A stretch of DNA of 13,035 bases, taken from assembly GCA_947174625.1 (NCBI GenBank), contig CAMWJT010000020.1, forward strand, positions 1-13,035. The letters run 5' to 3'. How positions within the stretch are numbered: the stretch's first letter is position 1; every line of letters starts with the position of its first letter. Under the pieces are notes generated by a model. The model did no database searches, had not been told where the DNA came from, and worked only from the letters and a program-made list of their open reading frames with translations. The position numbers and the translations under genes are program-made. This DNA comes from an uncultured Ruminococcus sp. Lineage in GTDB: Bacteria > Bacillota > Clostridia > Oscillospirales > Ruminococcaceae. Positions 7,038 to 12,196 of this stretch are shown piece after piece.

Positions 7038-7346
7038 ATGGCTGACGAATACACACCGGAAATTTTTACGCTCACAGATGAGGACGGCAAGGAACAGGAA
7101 TTTGAGTTGATGGATGTCATGGAAGAAAATGGCACTGTCTATTATGCGCTTGTGCCGTATTTTGAAGATCCGGAATCCATGATCGAAGAAGACACGGAAC
7201 TTGTTGTCTTAAAAGCCGGAGAAGAAAACGGCGAAGAATTTCTGACGACAATTGACAATGACGAAGAATACGAACGCATTGGCAATATCTTCATGCAGAG
7301 AATCAGCGAAATGCTCGAAGGTGATGCTGATGATGATGAAGAATAA
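7038..7346 (+). CDS. DUF1292 domain protein (YrzB-like)
   Basis: A 102-residue, very acidic soluble protein. The DUF1292 signature is clear: the N-terminal FTLTDEDGKEQEFELMDVME is followed by GTVYYALVPYF and ELVVLKAGEENGEEFLTTIDNDEEYERI, and it ends in an Asp/Glu-rich tail (DADDDEE). The function of the family is unknown. In many Firmicutes the gene lies beside the ruvX/yqgF-type Holliday-junction resolvase gene, but here it stands alone with its own promoter. The ATG follows GAGAGGGG, which is buried in a GC-rich hairpin. The stop codon merges into a run of AAAT and TTAA tetranucleotide repeats, and no ordinary GC-rich terminator follows. Confidence 0.85.
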   Translation: MADEYTPEIFTLTDEDGKEQEFELMDVMEENGTVYYALVPYFEDPESMIEEDTELVVLKAGEENGEEFLTTIDNDEEYERIGNIFMQRISEMLEGDADDDEE

Positions 7347-7374
7347 ATAAATAAATAAATTAATTAATTAATTA
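7342..7374. repeat. AAAT and TTAA tetranucleotide repeats at the end of the DUF1292 gene
   Basis: About four copies of AAAT followed by about four of TTAA start inside the stop codon and provide further stop codons in frame. Such runs may vary in copy number by slippage, but since they lie after the stop codon, changes would not alter the protein. Confidence 0.6.
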
Positions 7375-7387
7375 AAAAATTACTGCC

Positions 7388-7415
7388 TTGTTCGGGTAAG
7401 TATAGCTATTATAAT
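7388..7415 (+). promoter_or_regulatory. Promoter of the structured RNA
   Basis: TTGTTC (7388-7393), 16 bases, TATAAT (7410-7415). The expected transcription start is near 7421-7423, just before the first base-paired segment of the RNA. Confidence 0.6.
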
Positions 7416-7421
7416 CCTACA

Positions 7422-7564
7422 CTTATTTTCAGGGAATCTGATGCTCTGATCGAGGATTGCAGACCTCCCGTTTCCGGTGGAGTGAACTCAGCTGGATTCG
7501 GACGTTGGGAGCGAGAGACTTTCAGGCGGATACCCACCTTGCGGAGACGCTAGGTTTTATTTTC
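7422..7564 (+). ncRNA. ssrS: Structured non-coding RNA, probable 6S RNA
   Basis: No protein gene fits here, but the sequence folds as a long interrupted rod. GGGAATCTG (7432-7440) pairs with CGGATACCC (7527-7535), with one A-A mismatch and one U-G wobble. CTCCC (7465-7469) pairs with GGGAG (7507-7511). CCGGTGGAG (7474-7482) pairs with CTCAGCTGG (7487-7495) around a UGAA loop, with wobbles and one mismatch. This leaves a large open bubble (about 7441-7464 opposite 7512-7526). Closing stem, central bubble and apical hairpin are the architecture of 6S RNA, the sigma-factor-RNA polymerase decoy. The ACCCACC near the 3' end also resembles 6S sequences as I recall them. A promoter precedes it and a GNRA-loop hairpin with a T-rich tail ends it. 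The alternative is a cis-acting leader of the following membrane protein gene. The assignment is from architecture, not a search. Confidence 0.55.
7537..7564 (+). terminator. Terminator of the structured RNA, with an alternative pairing
   Basis: CCTTGCG (7537-7543) pairs with CGCTAGG (7548-7554) around GAGA, with one U-U mismatch, then TTTTATTTTC. The same left arm CCTTGC (7537-7542) can instead pair with GCAAGG (7574-7579), which is followed closely by TTTTTT (7582-7587). The two forms exclude each other. Confidence 0.6.
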
Positions 7565-7600
7565 TATATGACGGCAAGGCGGTTTTTTACTGACAAATAC

Positions 7601-7647
7601 AAGCACTTCCCGGAATCTCAAGTAATTCCCGGAGAGTGCTTTTATTT
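7601..7647 (+). terminator. Further terminator-like hairpin upstream of the DUF1624 gene
   Basis: AAGCACTT (7601-7608) pairs with AGTGCTT (7635-7641), the first T of the CTT opposing G as a wobble one step in, and CCGG (7610-7613) pairs with CCGG (7629-7632) inside. TTTTATTTT follows. It lies between the structured RNA and the membrane protein gene, about 50 bases before the latter's ATG. Confidence 0.6.
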
Positions 7648-7651
7648 TATA

Positions 7652-7684
7652 ATTTATAATTATTGGAAATTTATAATTATTGGA
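7652..7684 (+). repeat. Tandem 16-base direct repeat ending in the ribosome binding site
   Basis: ATTTATAATTATTGGA occurs twice (7652-7667 and 7669-7684), separated by one base. The second copy supplies the TTGGAG used as Shine-Dalgarno for the ATG at 7694. The copies also contain TATAAT, but no -35 is seen at a suitable distance. Confidence 0.75.
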
Positions 7685-7693
7685 GTTCGCATT

Positions 7694-8467
7694 ATGAATA
7701 TAAAATCTAGTCATAAACCCATCTCCGAACGCTGTGCCGTCCTGGATTTCATCCGGGGATTCACAGTCCTGCATATGATCACATTCCATGCCTGTTGGGA
7801 TCTGGTCTATCTGTTCGGACAGAACTGGACTTGGTATCACGGCAATGGCGCTTACATCTGGCAACAAGGGATCTGTTGGACGTTTATTTTATTATCCGGC
7901 TTCTGCGCCGGAATGAGCCGGCATCTGTTCCGGAGAGGACTGACAATCTTCCTTGCCGGGATGCTGATTTCAGGTGTAACGATCCTGTTCATGCCGGAAA
8001 ATCTGATCTTATTCGGTGTCCTGACCTGTATCGGCTCTTGCATGCTGATCTTATCCATTCCCGGATGTCGGAATCTGTTGCAGATATTTCCGTCAATTCC
8101 TGGAATACTCCTGAGTTTCGGCTTATTCGCATGCACAAAGCATATAGATGCACACTATCTGGGCTTTTTCTCCGTGAGATTTGTGACACTCCCCAGAGAA
8201 CTCTATCAAAATTACCTGACGGCATATCTTGGCTTTCCGCAGGATGGATTTTATTCCACGGATTATTTTGCGCTGTTCCCCTGGTTATTTTTATTCCTGA
8301 CGGGATTTTTCATCTATCAGGCATGGCATGAAAACATCCTGAAACTCTCCTGGCATGGCTTTGCGCCTGTGAATTTTATTGGCAGACATGCACTGGAAAT
8401 TTACATACTGCATCAGCCAGTAATTTATGCAATTTTATATTTATTTTATTTTTTTAAACTAATTTAA
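7694..8467 (+). CDS. DUF1624 / heparan-alpha-glucosaminide N-acetyltransferase (HGSNAT) catalytic-domain membrane protein
   Basis: A 257-residue polytopic membrane protein with about seven to eight hydrophobic helices. The N-terminal signature RCAVLDFIRGFTVLHMITFHACWD (about 13-36) is that of the DUF1624/HGSNAT catalytic domain, including the His of TFHACWD that is the candidate active-site residue by family. FGVLTCIGSCMLI (about 105-118) and GRHALEIYILHQPV near the C-terminus complete the pattern. Related proteins transfer acetyl groups from cytoplasmic acetyl-CoA across the membrane to sugars; the substrate here is unknown. The reading frame is open from 7457, but the upstream part lies in the structured RNA. 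The ATG at 7694, with TTGGAG eight bases before it, is the sensible start. No independent promoter is evident; stacked terminator hairpins precede it. Its 3' end overlaps that of the convergent kinase gene by nine bases. Confidence 0.8.
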   Translation: MNIKSSHKPISERCAVLDFIRGFTVLHMITFHACWDLVYLFGQNWTWYHGNGAYIWQQGICWTFILLSGFCAGMSRHLFRRGLTIFLAGMLISGVTILFMPENLILFGVLTCIGSCMLILSIPGCRNLLQIFPSIPGILLSFGLFACTKHIDAHYLGFFSVRFVTLPRELYQNYLTAYLGFPQDGFYSTDYFALFPWLFLFLTGFFIYQAWHENILKLSWHGFAPVNFIGRHALEIYILHQPVIYAILYLFYFFKLI

Positions 8468-9121
8468 TATTTCCCGGATCATGCGCACCAAATCTGCCTG
8501 GATTTCTGGAATTCCCCGGATGGAATCTGCATTTTTGTCATAACAGGACAATACATGCCAGTGTTCCCGTTCAATCAGATATTGCGCCACTTCGTAGCAT
8601 GTCCGGAAATAATCCGGATCGGATTCATGAATATCTTTTTTCTGATTGGTATTTTCATATCTTTCTGACAGTAATCTTTGTGAAATTGTAATCGGCACAT
8701 CCAGAAAAATCACGGCATCCGGCACAGGAATTCCTAATCTGGAATACTCAAAATCTGAGAGCCAATTAATATAATGCTCCCATTCGTCCCGTGGGAGTTT
8801 CGCCGTCTGGTAGATCATGTTAGATGTTGTGTATCTAGCAGAAATCATATTTTTCTGATTCTTGTCATCCAGATACCAGTCTTTCCGGTAGCTGATATAA
8901 CGATCCATCGCATAGAACACACCGGATGAATAAGCACTCCGTAGAGCATCCGTCTCCGGAATCCTGCCTTGCAGATATTCTGTAATAATTTCACCGCTTG
9001 GAGAATTGTAATTCGGGAATGTCAGAAAACGGCAGTCCGGGAAAGATTTTTTTAATAATTCCACCTGCGTGGACTTACCGCACCCGTCAAGTCCCTCAAT
9101 GATAATTATTTTTCCACGCAT
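8459..9121 (-). CDS. Thymidylate kinase-like deoxynucleoside monophosphate kinase
   Basis: A 220-residue P-loop kinase of the dTMP kinase family, which phosphorylates dTMP to dTDP with ATP in the cytoplasm. GLDGCGKST (10-18) is the Walker A motif. FPNY (35-38) corresponds to the FPxY/FPR acceptor-side loop. DRY (73-75) is the family catalytic/substrate motif, LDVP (140-143) the second strand motif, and KKDIHESDPDYF (161-172) the region after the lid. The lid arginine pattern departs from textbook Tmk, so this belongs to a divergent branch, and the exact nucleotide specificity is uncertain. The ATG follows AAGGAG at nine bases. It begins 17 bases after the stop of the macrodomain gene, so the two form an operon. 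It converges on the DUF1624 gene with a nine-base overlap, with no terminator visible between them. Confidence 0.82.
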   Translation of the reverse strand: MRGKIIIIEGLDGCGKSTQVELLKKSFPDCRFLTFPNYNSPSGEIITEYLQGRIPETDALRSAYSSGVFYAMDRYISYRKDWYLDDKNQKNMISARYTTSNMIYQTAKLPRDEWEHYINWLSDFEYSRLGIPVPDAVIFLDVPITISQRLLSERYENTNQKKDIHESDPDYFRTCYEVAQYLIEREHWHVLSCYDKNADSIRGIPEIQADLVRMIREILN

Positions 9122-9138
9122 AAAAATTAACTCCTTTA

Positions 9139-9933
9139 TTACACATTTTGCAAAACTTCTTTATAAATTTCATAATCTTCGTCTTTGAAAACATTGAAAA
9201 TCACTTTTTTCAGGCTTGTTTCAGGATGTTGATGCAGATAAGTCCTGACGGTATGCACTGCAATTTCACTCGCTAATTGCTTGGGAAAACATAATTCCCC
9301 TGTTGAAATACAGCAAAATGCAATACTTTCTAAATTTTTTTCAGACGCAACCTGCAAACAGGATGTATAACAAGACATGAGCATGAGTTTATCATATTTT
9401 GTGACTTCATCATAAATAACCGGTCCTACCGTATGAATCACATATTTTGACGGCAAATTATAAGCCTTTGTAATTTTGGCGGAACCGATTGCTTCTTCAT
9501 GTCCTTGTGCCAGCATCATCTGATAGCAAATATCCCGTAACTGTAACCCTGCAGAAGAATGAATCGCATTATCAATACATTTGTGACAGGGTAAAAAACA
9601 GCCTAACATGGTCGTATTCGCCGCATTTACAATCGCATCCGCATCCAGTCTGGTAATATCTCCTTGCCAGATATAAATATTTTCAGCAACTGGTGTCAGC
9701 GCCTGGACATGCACAATGCCTTTCTCTTCTGCTTCCTGTGTCAGAAAATCATCCTGCAAATTCAAAAATTCTTCTGAAATCGGCACCGGTTCTCTCAGGT
9801 TCATCAAACTGCGCAAAAATAATCTTTGCTGTTTGTAGTCGTCAGCATTGATCTGCATTGCTTGTATCTGATATTCCGGCATTTCACGCAATAACATGGC
9901 ATTTAGTTTCTTGATTTTCTCAAACTGTGTCAT
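9139..9933 (-). CDS. Protein-ADP-ribose hydrolase, zinc-dependent macrodomain type
   Basis: A 264-residue protein. An N-terminal helical region (1-80) precedes a macrodomain with GDIT (91-94), NAAN (103-106), the metal signature GCFLPCHKCIDNAIH (111-125), GSAKITKAYNLP (150-161), HTVGP (167-171) and CISTGELCFP (208-217). The GCFxPxHxCIDNxIH pattern marks the zinc-containing macrodomains (staphylococcal and streptococcal type) that cleave mono-ADP-ribose from proteins; Cys112, His117 and Cys119 are the likely ligands. Cys116 is an additional Cys. No sirtuin, lipoate ligase or GcvH-like gene adjoins it, unlike the classic lipoylation-linked operons; instead a dTMP-kinase-like gene follows 17 bases downstream. 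The ATG has AGGAG seven bases upstream. The tnpB element ends only about 20-30 bases before it, so the native promoter seems displaced. Confidence 0.88.
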   Translation of the reverse strand: MTQFEKIKKLNAMLLREMPEYQIQAMQINADDYKQQRLFLRSLMNLREPVPISEEFLNLQDDFLTQEAEEKGIVHVQALTPVAENIYIWQGDITRLDADAIVNAANTTMLGCFLPCHKCIDNAIHSSAGLQLRDICYQMMLAQGHEEAIGSAKITKAYNLPSKYVIHTVGPVIYDEVTKYDKLMLMSCYTSCLQVASEKNLESIAFCCISTGELCFPKQLASEIAVHTVRTYLHQHPETSLKKVIFNVFKDEDYEIYKEVLQNV

Positions 9934-9949
9934 AATTTTTCTCCTGTGT

Positions 9950-10090
9950 CAGTGAACTCTCCCCCACCTACGCTCGTAAACTCGCTAAGAGGTGGGGGCT
10001 TCGTAAGAAGATTGGTATTTAAGTCTCCACCTGACAAATCAGGCAACCCTTATTCTTACAGGCGTGTCCACTTCGCCACTACTGTATAGA
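9950..10090 (-). ncRNA. Predicted omega RNA (right-end RNA) of TnpB
   Basis: In TnpB systems the guide RNA scaffold overlaps the 3' end of tnpB and the right end, and the guide is the flanking host sequence. Here the tnpB stop codon lies in hairpin CCTGA-TTTG-TCAGG (10043-10030), followed by the 9961-9998 palindrome. If the element ends near TTCAC (about 9954-9950 region), the guide would begin within the macrodomain leader. The existence and boundaries are inferred from family knowledge only. Confidence 0.4.
9961..9998 (-). repeat. Right-end subterminal palindrome of the tnpB element
   Basis: Arms CCCCCACCT (9961-9969) and AGGTGGGGG (9990-9998) are perfect reverse complements with a 20-base interior. 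It lies downstream of tnpB, where the IS605-family right-end hairpin and the 3' part of the guide RNA scaffold are found. It could also act as a partial transcription barrier, though no T tract follows on the minus strand. Confidence 0.8.
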
Positions 10091-11289
10091 GTATCTAAAC
10101 TCACAACGCTACTTTTTCTTAAAATATTCAATGCACCATTTACATCTGCATTCAGAAGTTTTCCGTTTGCAGTTCTGTATAGTCCTCTTTGTATACGCTT
10201 TCCGCTGAAATGATATTTTTGCGGATTATCTGCATTATAGACAGGAATTACATCTCTGTCCCAAAAAGAAGCTTTAGAAGTATAACTTTCTTCCTGTTTT
10301 AAAAATACAATTCCATTCAGTTCACAGAGATATTCCAGTTTTGAACGTAATTTGCCATACGGGATATTGACAAAATTCTGATTATTCTGTCTGCCAATAT
10401 CAGTATTCCGCTGAAATGTTTCATTGTAGCCGACCACAAGAGTACCTATATCATGGGAGATACAGTAATCTATTATTTTCCTGGCTGTTTTACTCATGTA
10501 ATCATTTACCTGACGATTTCTTTTATCAGCAAGTGTTTTCTGGCGGTTTGTTGTTCTTCGCTTATCACCTTGTCTGTCCTTGATACCTTGCAGTCTTGCA
10601 TTTTCTTTGTTGAACCATTGATTGACGGATTTCAGCCTTTTACCGTCAATCATGAAACTTCTGCCATCACTTGATACAGCAGTCACAAGATTATTAACAC
10701 CTAAATCCAAAGCAAGTGCATTGTTTTGATTCAGATTTCTCTGAATACATTCAGTCTCGTAAGTATACTGAACTTCAAAGAACCTTGCTTTTGATTTCGG
10801 AATGATTCTAATTTCCTTGATATGCTCATTGGCAAGTATCGGCGGTATTCTGATTTCAACAGGCTTGTGTGTTTTTCTGAATGTATTGGAATACGGCAGA
10901 ATCAGCTTGTTGCCGTTCAGTCTGACAAATCCTATTACAAGAGTCGTAAATCCGTCTTTTGGCAGATAGTGCGGTAATTTACAGTCTTTGAAAGCATATT
11001 TACCTTCTTTTACAAGTTTCAGCAGTCCGAAAAAACTTTTGAAAGAGCCGTCTACTTCTTTTAATATCTGCTGTGCCATATTGGAATTAAGCATCTTATA
11101 ATTCGGACTGTTTTTCAGCAGAGCATAATTTTTTTCGTACTTCAGAAATTCGCCCTCTACGAAATAATACTGACGGACATTGTAGATTGCTTCATTTGCA
11201 AGATTTTTCGCTGTATGACACAATTCTCTCAAAATATTGTATTCTTCTTTTGAAAGATGCTTCACTTGCTGCTTTACCGTAAGATACAT
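10039..11289 (-). CDS. tnpB: RNA-guided endonuclease TnpB family protein (no zinc-finger variant)
   Basis: A 416-residue intact TnpB. The N-terminal WED/REC-like part spans about 1-185, then RuvC-I ALDLGVNN (193-200, Asp195), a basic bridge region (236-262, KRRTTNRQ), a middle segment VVGYNETFQRN (285-295), QEESYTSKASFWDRD (332-346), and RuvC-III NADVNGALNIL (380-390, Asp382). The usual CxxC pairs of the zinc finger are absent, replaced by SKAS and FSGKR segments, as in a known TnpB subfamily. The position where classical TnpB has the RuvC-II Glu (as in VEDLN) carries Gly287 here; Glu290 or Glu333/Glu334 could take over. The function expected is RNA-guided cleavage of the empty donor site, which keeps the element in place. 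The ATG has AAAGGAG eight bases upstream. It points toward the macrodomain operon. Confidence 0.9.
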   Translation of the reverse strand: MYLTVKQQVKHLSKEEYNILRELCHTAKNLANEAIYNVRQYYFVEGEFLKYEKNYALLKNSPNYKMLNSNMAQQILKEVDGSFKSFFGLLKLVKEGKYAFKDCKLPHYLPKDGFTTLVIGFVRLNGNKLILPYSNTFRKTHKPVEIRIPPILANEHIKEIRIIPKSKARFFEVQYTYETECIQRNLNQNNALALDLGVNNLVTAVSSDGRSFMIDGKRLKSVNQWFNKENARLQGIKDRQGDKRRTTNRQKTLADKRNRQVNDYMSKTARKIIDYCISHDIGTLVVGYNETFQRNTDIGRQNNQNFVNIPYGKLRSKLEYLCELNGIVFLKQEESYTSKASFWDRDVIPVYNADNPQKYHFSGKRIQRGLYRTANGKLLNADVNGALNILRKSSVVSLDTLYSSGEVDTPVRIRVA

Positions 11290-11335
11290 AGTTTTTTCTC
11301 CTTTCTTTCAGATTCAGGATATTTCCTATGTATTT

Positions 11336-11364
11336 ATTATAGCATATATTTTACTGATTGTCAA
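11336..11364 (-). promoter_or_regulatory. Consensus promoter of tnpB
   Basis: Minus strand: TTGACA (11364-11359), 17 bases, TATAAT (11341-11336), preceded by TGC. It is a perfect sigma-A promoter, unusually strong-looking for a transposon gene, and could also drive transcription into the macrodomain operon. Confidence 0.85.
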
Positions 11365-11382
11365 TAGTTTAAGTAAAAACAT

Positions 11383-11443
11383 TCGGCATTCATCCCCCAC
11401 TTTCGCTCACTTCGTTCGCTTAGAAGTGGGGGTATTCTGCCGA
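11383..11443 (-). repeat. Left-end palindrome of the tnpB element
   Basis: The inner arms CCCCCACTT (11394-11402) and AAGTGGGGG (11424-11432) and the outer arms TCGGCA (11383-11388) and TGCCGA (11438-11443) are separated by symmetric five-base internal loops. The inner part matches the right-end palindrome in form and sequence, the hallmark of IS200/IS605 ends. Confidence 0.8.
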
Positions 11444-11449
11444 TAATTA

Positions 11450-11490
11450 GATAAAATCAGCACTGCACCTCTGGAAAAGCACAGTGCTGA
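11450..11490 (-). terminator. Terminator of thrH, possibly bidirectional
   Basis: CAGCACTG (11489-11482 on the minus strand) pairs with CAGTGCTG (11465-11458) around a 16-base loop, followed by ATTTTATCT. On the plus strand the same hairpin is followed by a run of seven T, so it could also stop transcription from the other side. Confidence 0.65.
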
Positions 11491-11506
11491 ATTTTTTTCA
11501 TCTTTC

Positions 11507-12106
11507 TTACATGGCATTCTTGATTGCCTGCATTAATTCCTCATAAGTTTCATAAGCAGGCAGTTCCGGATGATCTTTCTTGATCTGTTCCGTACTCTTG
11601 AACAAGAAGCCTGCCTTGCTTGCCTGGATCATGCCCAGATCGTTGTAACTGTCACCGCTTGCGATGGTCTCGAAGCCGATGGACTGCAAAGCTTTGACGG
11701 TTGTCAGTTTGGATTTTTCACAGCGCATCCGGAATCCTGTGATCTCGCCGTTATCAGCAACTTCCAGGGTATTGCAGAAAATCGTCGGATAGCCGAGTTT
11801 CTTCATCAGCGGTGCGGCAAACTGCGTAAACGTGTCACTGATAATAATCACCTGACACAAAGAACGGAGCTCGTCCAGGAATTCTTTTGCGCCCTCCATG
11901 GGATCAATCTTTGCGATTGTCTCCTGGATCTCTTTCAGTCCCAGATTGTGTTCTTTGAGAATGGCAAGCCGGTATTCCATAAGCTTATTATAATCCGGCT
12001 CATCACGGGTTGTTCTCTTGAGTTCCGGGATGCCACTGGCTTCCGCAAATGCAATCCAGATCTCCGGAACAAGCACACCCTCTAAATCAAGACAAGTAAT
12101 CAGCAT
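11507..12106 (-). CDS. thrH: Phosphoserine phosphatase / homoserine phosphotransferase, ThrH-type HAD protein
   Basis: A 199-residue HAD-superfamily enzyme. Motif I is CLDLEGVLVPE with Asp7 as nucleophile and Glu9 in place of the usual second Asp, characteristic of ThrH. Motif II is SDT (90-92), the Lys of EKSK (130-133) is motif III, and GDSYND (151-156) is motif IV. By family it dephosphorylates phosphoserine and can pass the phosphate to homoserine, linking serine and threonine synthesis in the cytoplasm. The open frame begins at 12178, but I chose the ATG at 12106. GGAGG lies eight bases before it, the promoter -10 (12140-12145) falls inside the longer frame, and the usual ThrH length is close to 200. 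It is transcribed alone from a promoter containing a perfect palindrome and ends at a strong hairpin. Confidence 0.9.
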   Translation of the reverse strand: MLITCLDLEGVLVPEIWIAFAEASGIPELKRTTRDEPDYNKLMEYRLAILKEHNLGLKEIQETIAKIDPMEGAKEFLDELRSLCQVIIISDTFTQFAAPLMKKLGYPTIFCNTLEVADNGEITGFRMRCEKSKLTTVKALQSIGFETIASGDSYNDLGMIQASKAGFLFKSTEQIKKDHPELPAYETYEELMQAIKNAM

Positions 12107-12139
12107 AATAAAAACCTCCATTTTTTTTAATTTAATTTT

Positions 12140-12168
12140 ATTATACAACAAATTTCCGGAAATTGCAA
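12140..12168 (-). promoter_or_regulatory. Promoter of thrH with a 14-base palindrome in the spacer
   Basis: Minus strand: TTGCAA (12168-12163), 17 bases, TATAAT (12145-12140). The spacer and edge of the -35 contain AATTTCCGGAAATT (12151-12164), a perfect 14-base palindrome, placed where a repressor would block polymerase. The palindrome is seen directly; an operator role is inferred. Confidence 0.6.
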
Positions 12169-12196
12169 GTAGTTTCAAAAAATAATTTAAATATTT

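Larger units (their letters stand above)
9945..11450 (-). mobile_element. IS200/IS605-type element carrying tnpB only
   Basis: The element contains tnpB and no tnpA (Y1 transposase) gene. Near each end is a similar imperfect palindrome, as in this family: at 9961-9998 and 11394-11432, both of the minus-strand form CCCCCACyTCT..AGCGA..GAGCG..ArGTGGGGG. There are no long terminal inverted repeats or target duplication visible. The exact ends are not determinable from one copy, so the coordinates are estimates. No CCGG occurs from about 9880 to 11565, although the rest of the window is full of it, which supports recent transfer from elsewhere. Movement would need a TnpA supplied by another copy. 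Confidence 0.8.

Noticed and set aside
7672..7677. TATAAT as the promoter of the DUF1624 gene
   Set aside because: No -35 at 16-18 bases, and it would leave almost no leader before the ribosome binding site; it is part of the AT-rich tandem repeat.
7457..7693. N-terminal extension of the DUF1624 frame
   Set aside because: The extension covers the structured RNA and terminator hairpins, has no family similarity, and a good ribosome binding site precedes the ATG at 7694.
9961..9998. Palindrome as an ordinary rho-independent terminator
   Set aside because: No T tract follows on the minus strand, and its near-copy at the other end of the element shows it is a transposon end structure.
11394..11432. 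Palindromes at 9961 and 11394 as a CRISPR or other repeat array
   Set aside because: There are only two copies, 1.4 kb apart, flanking tnpB, with no spacer periodicity.
12107..12178. N-terminal extension of thrH
   Set aside because: It runs through the promoter -10, and the GGAGG at proper distance from 12106 gives the normal ThrH N-terminus.
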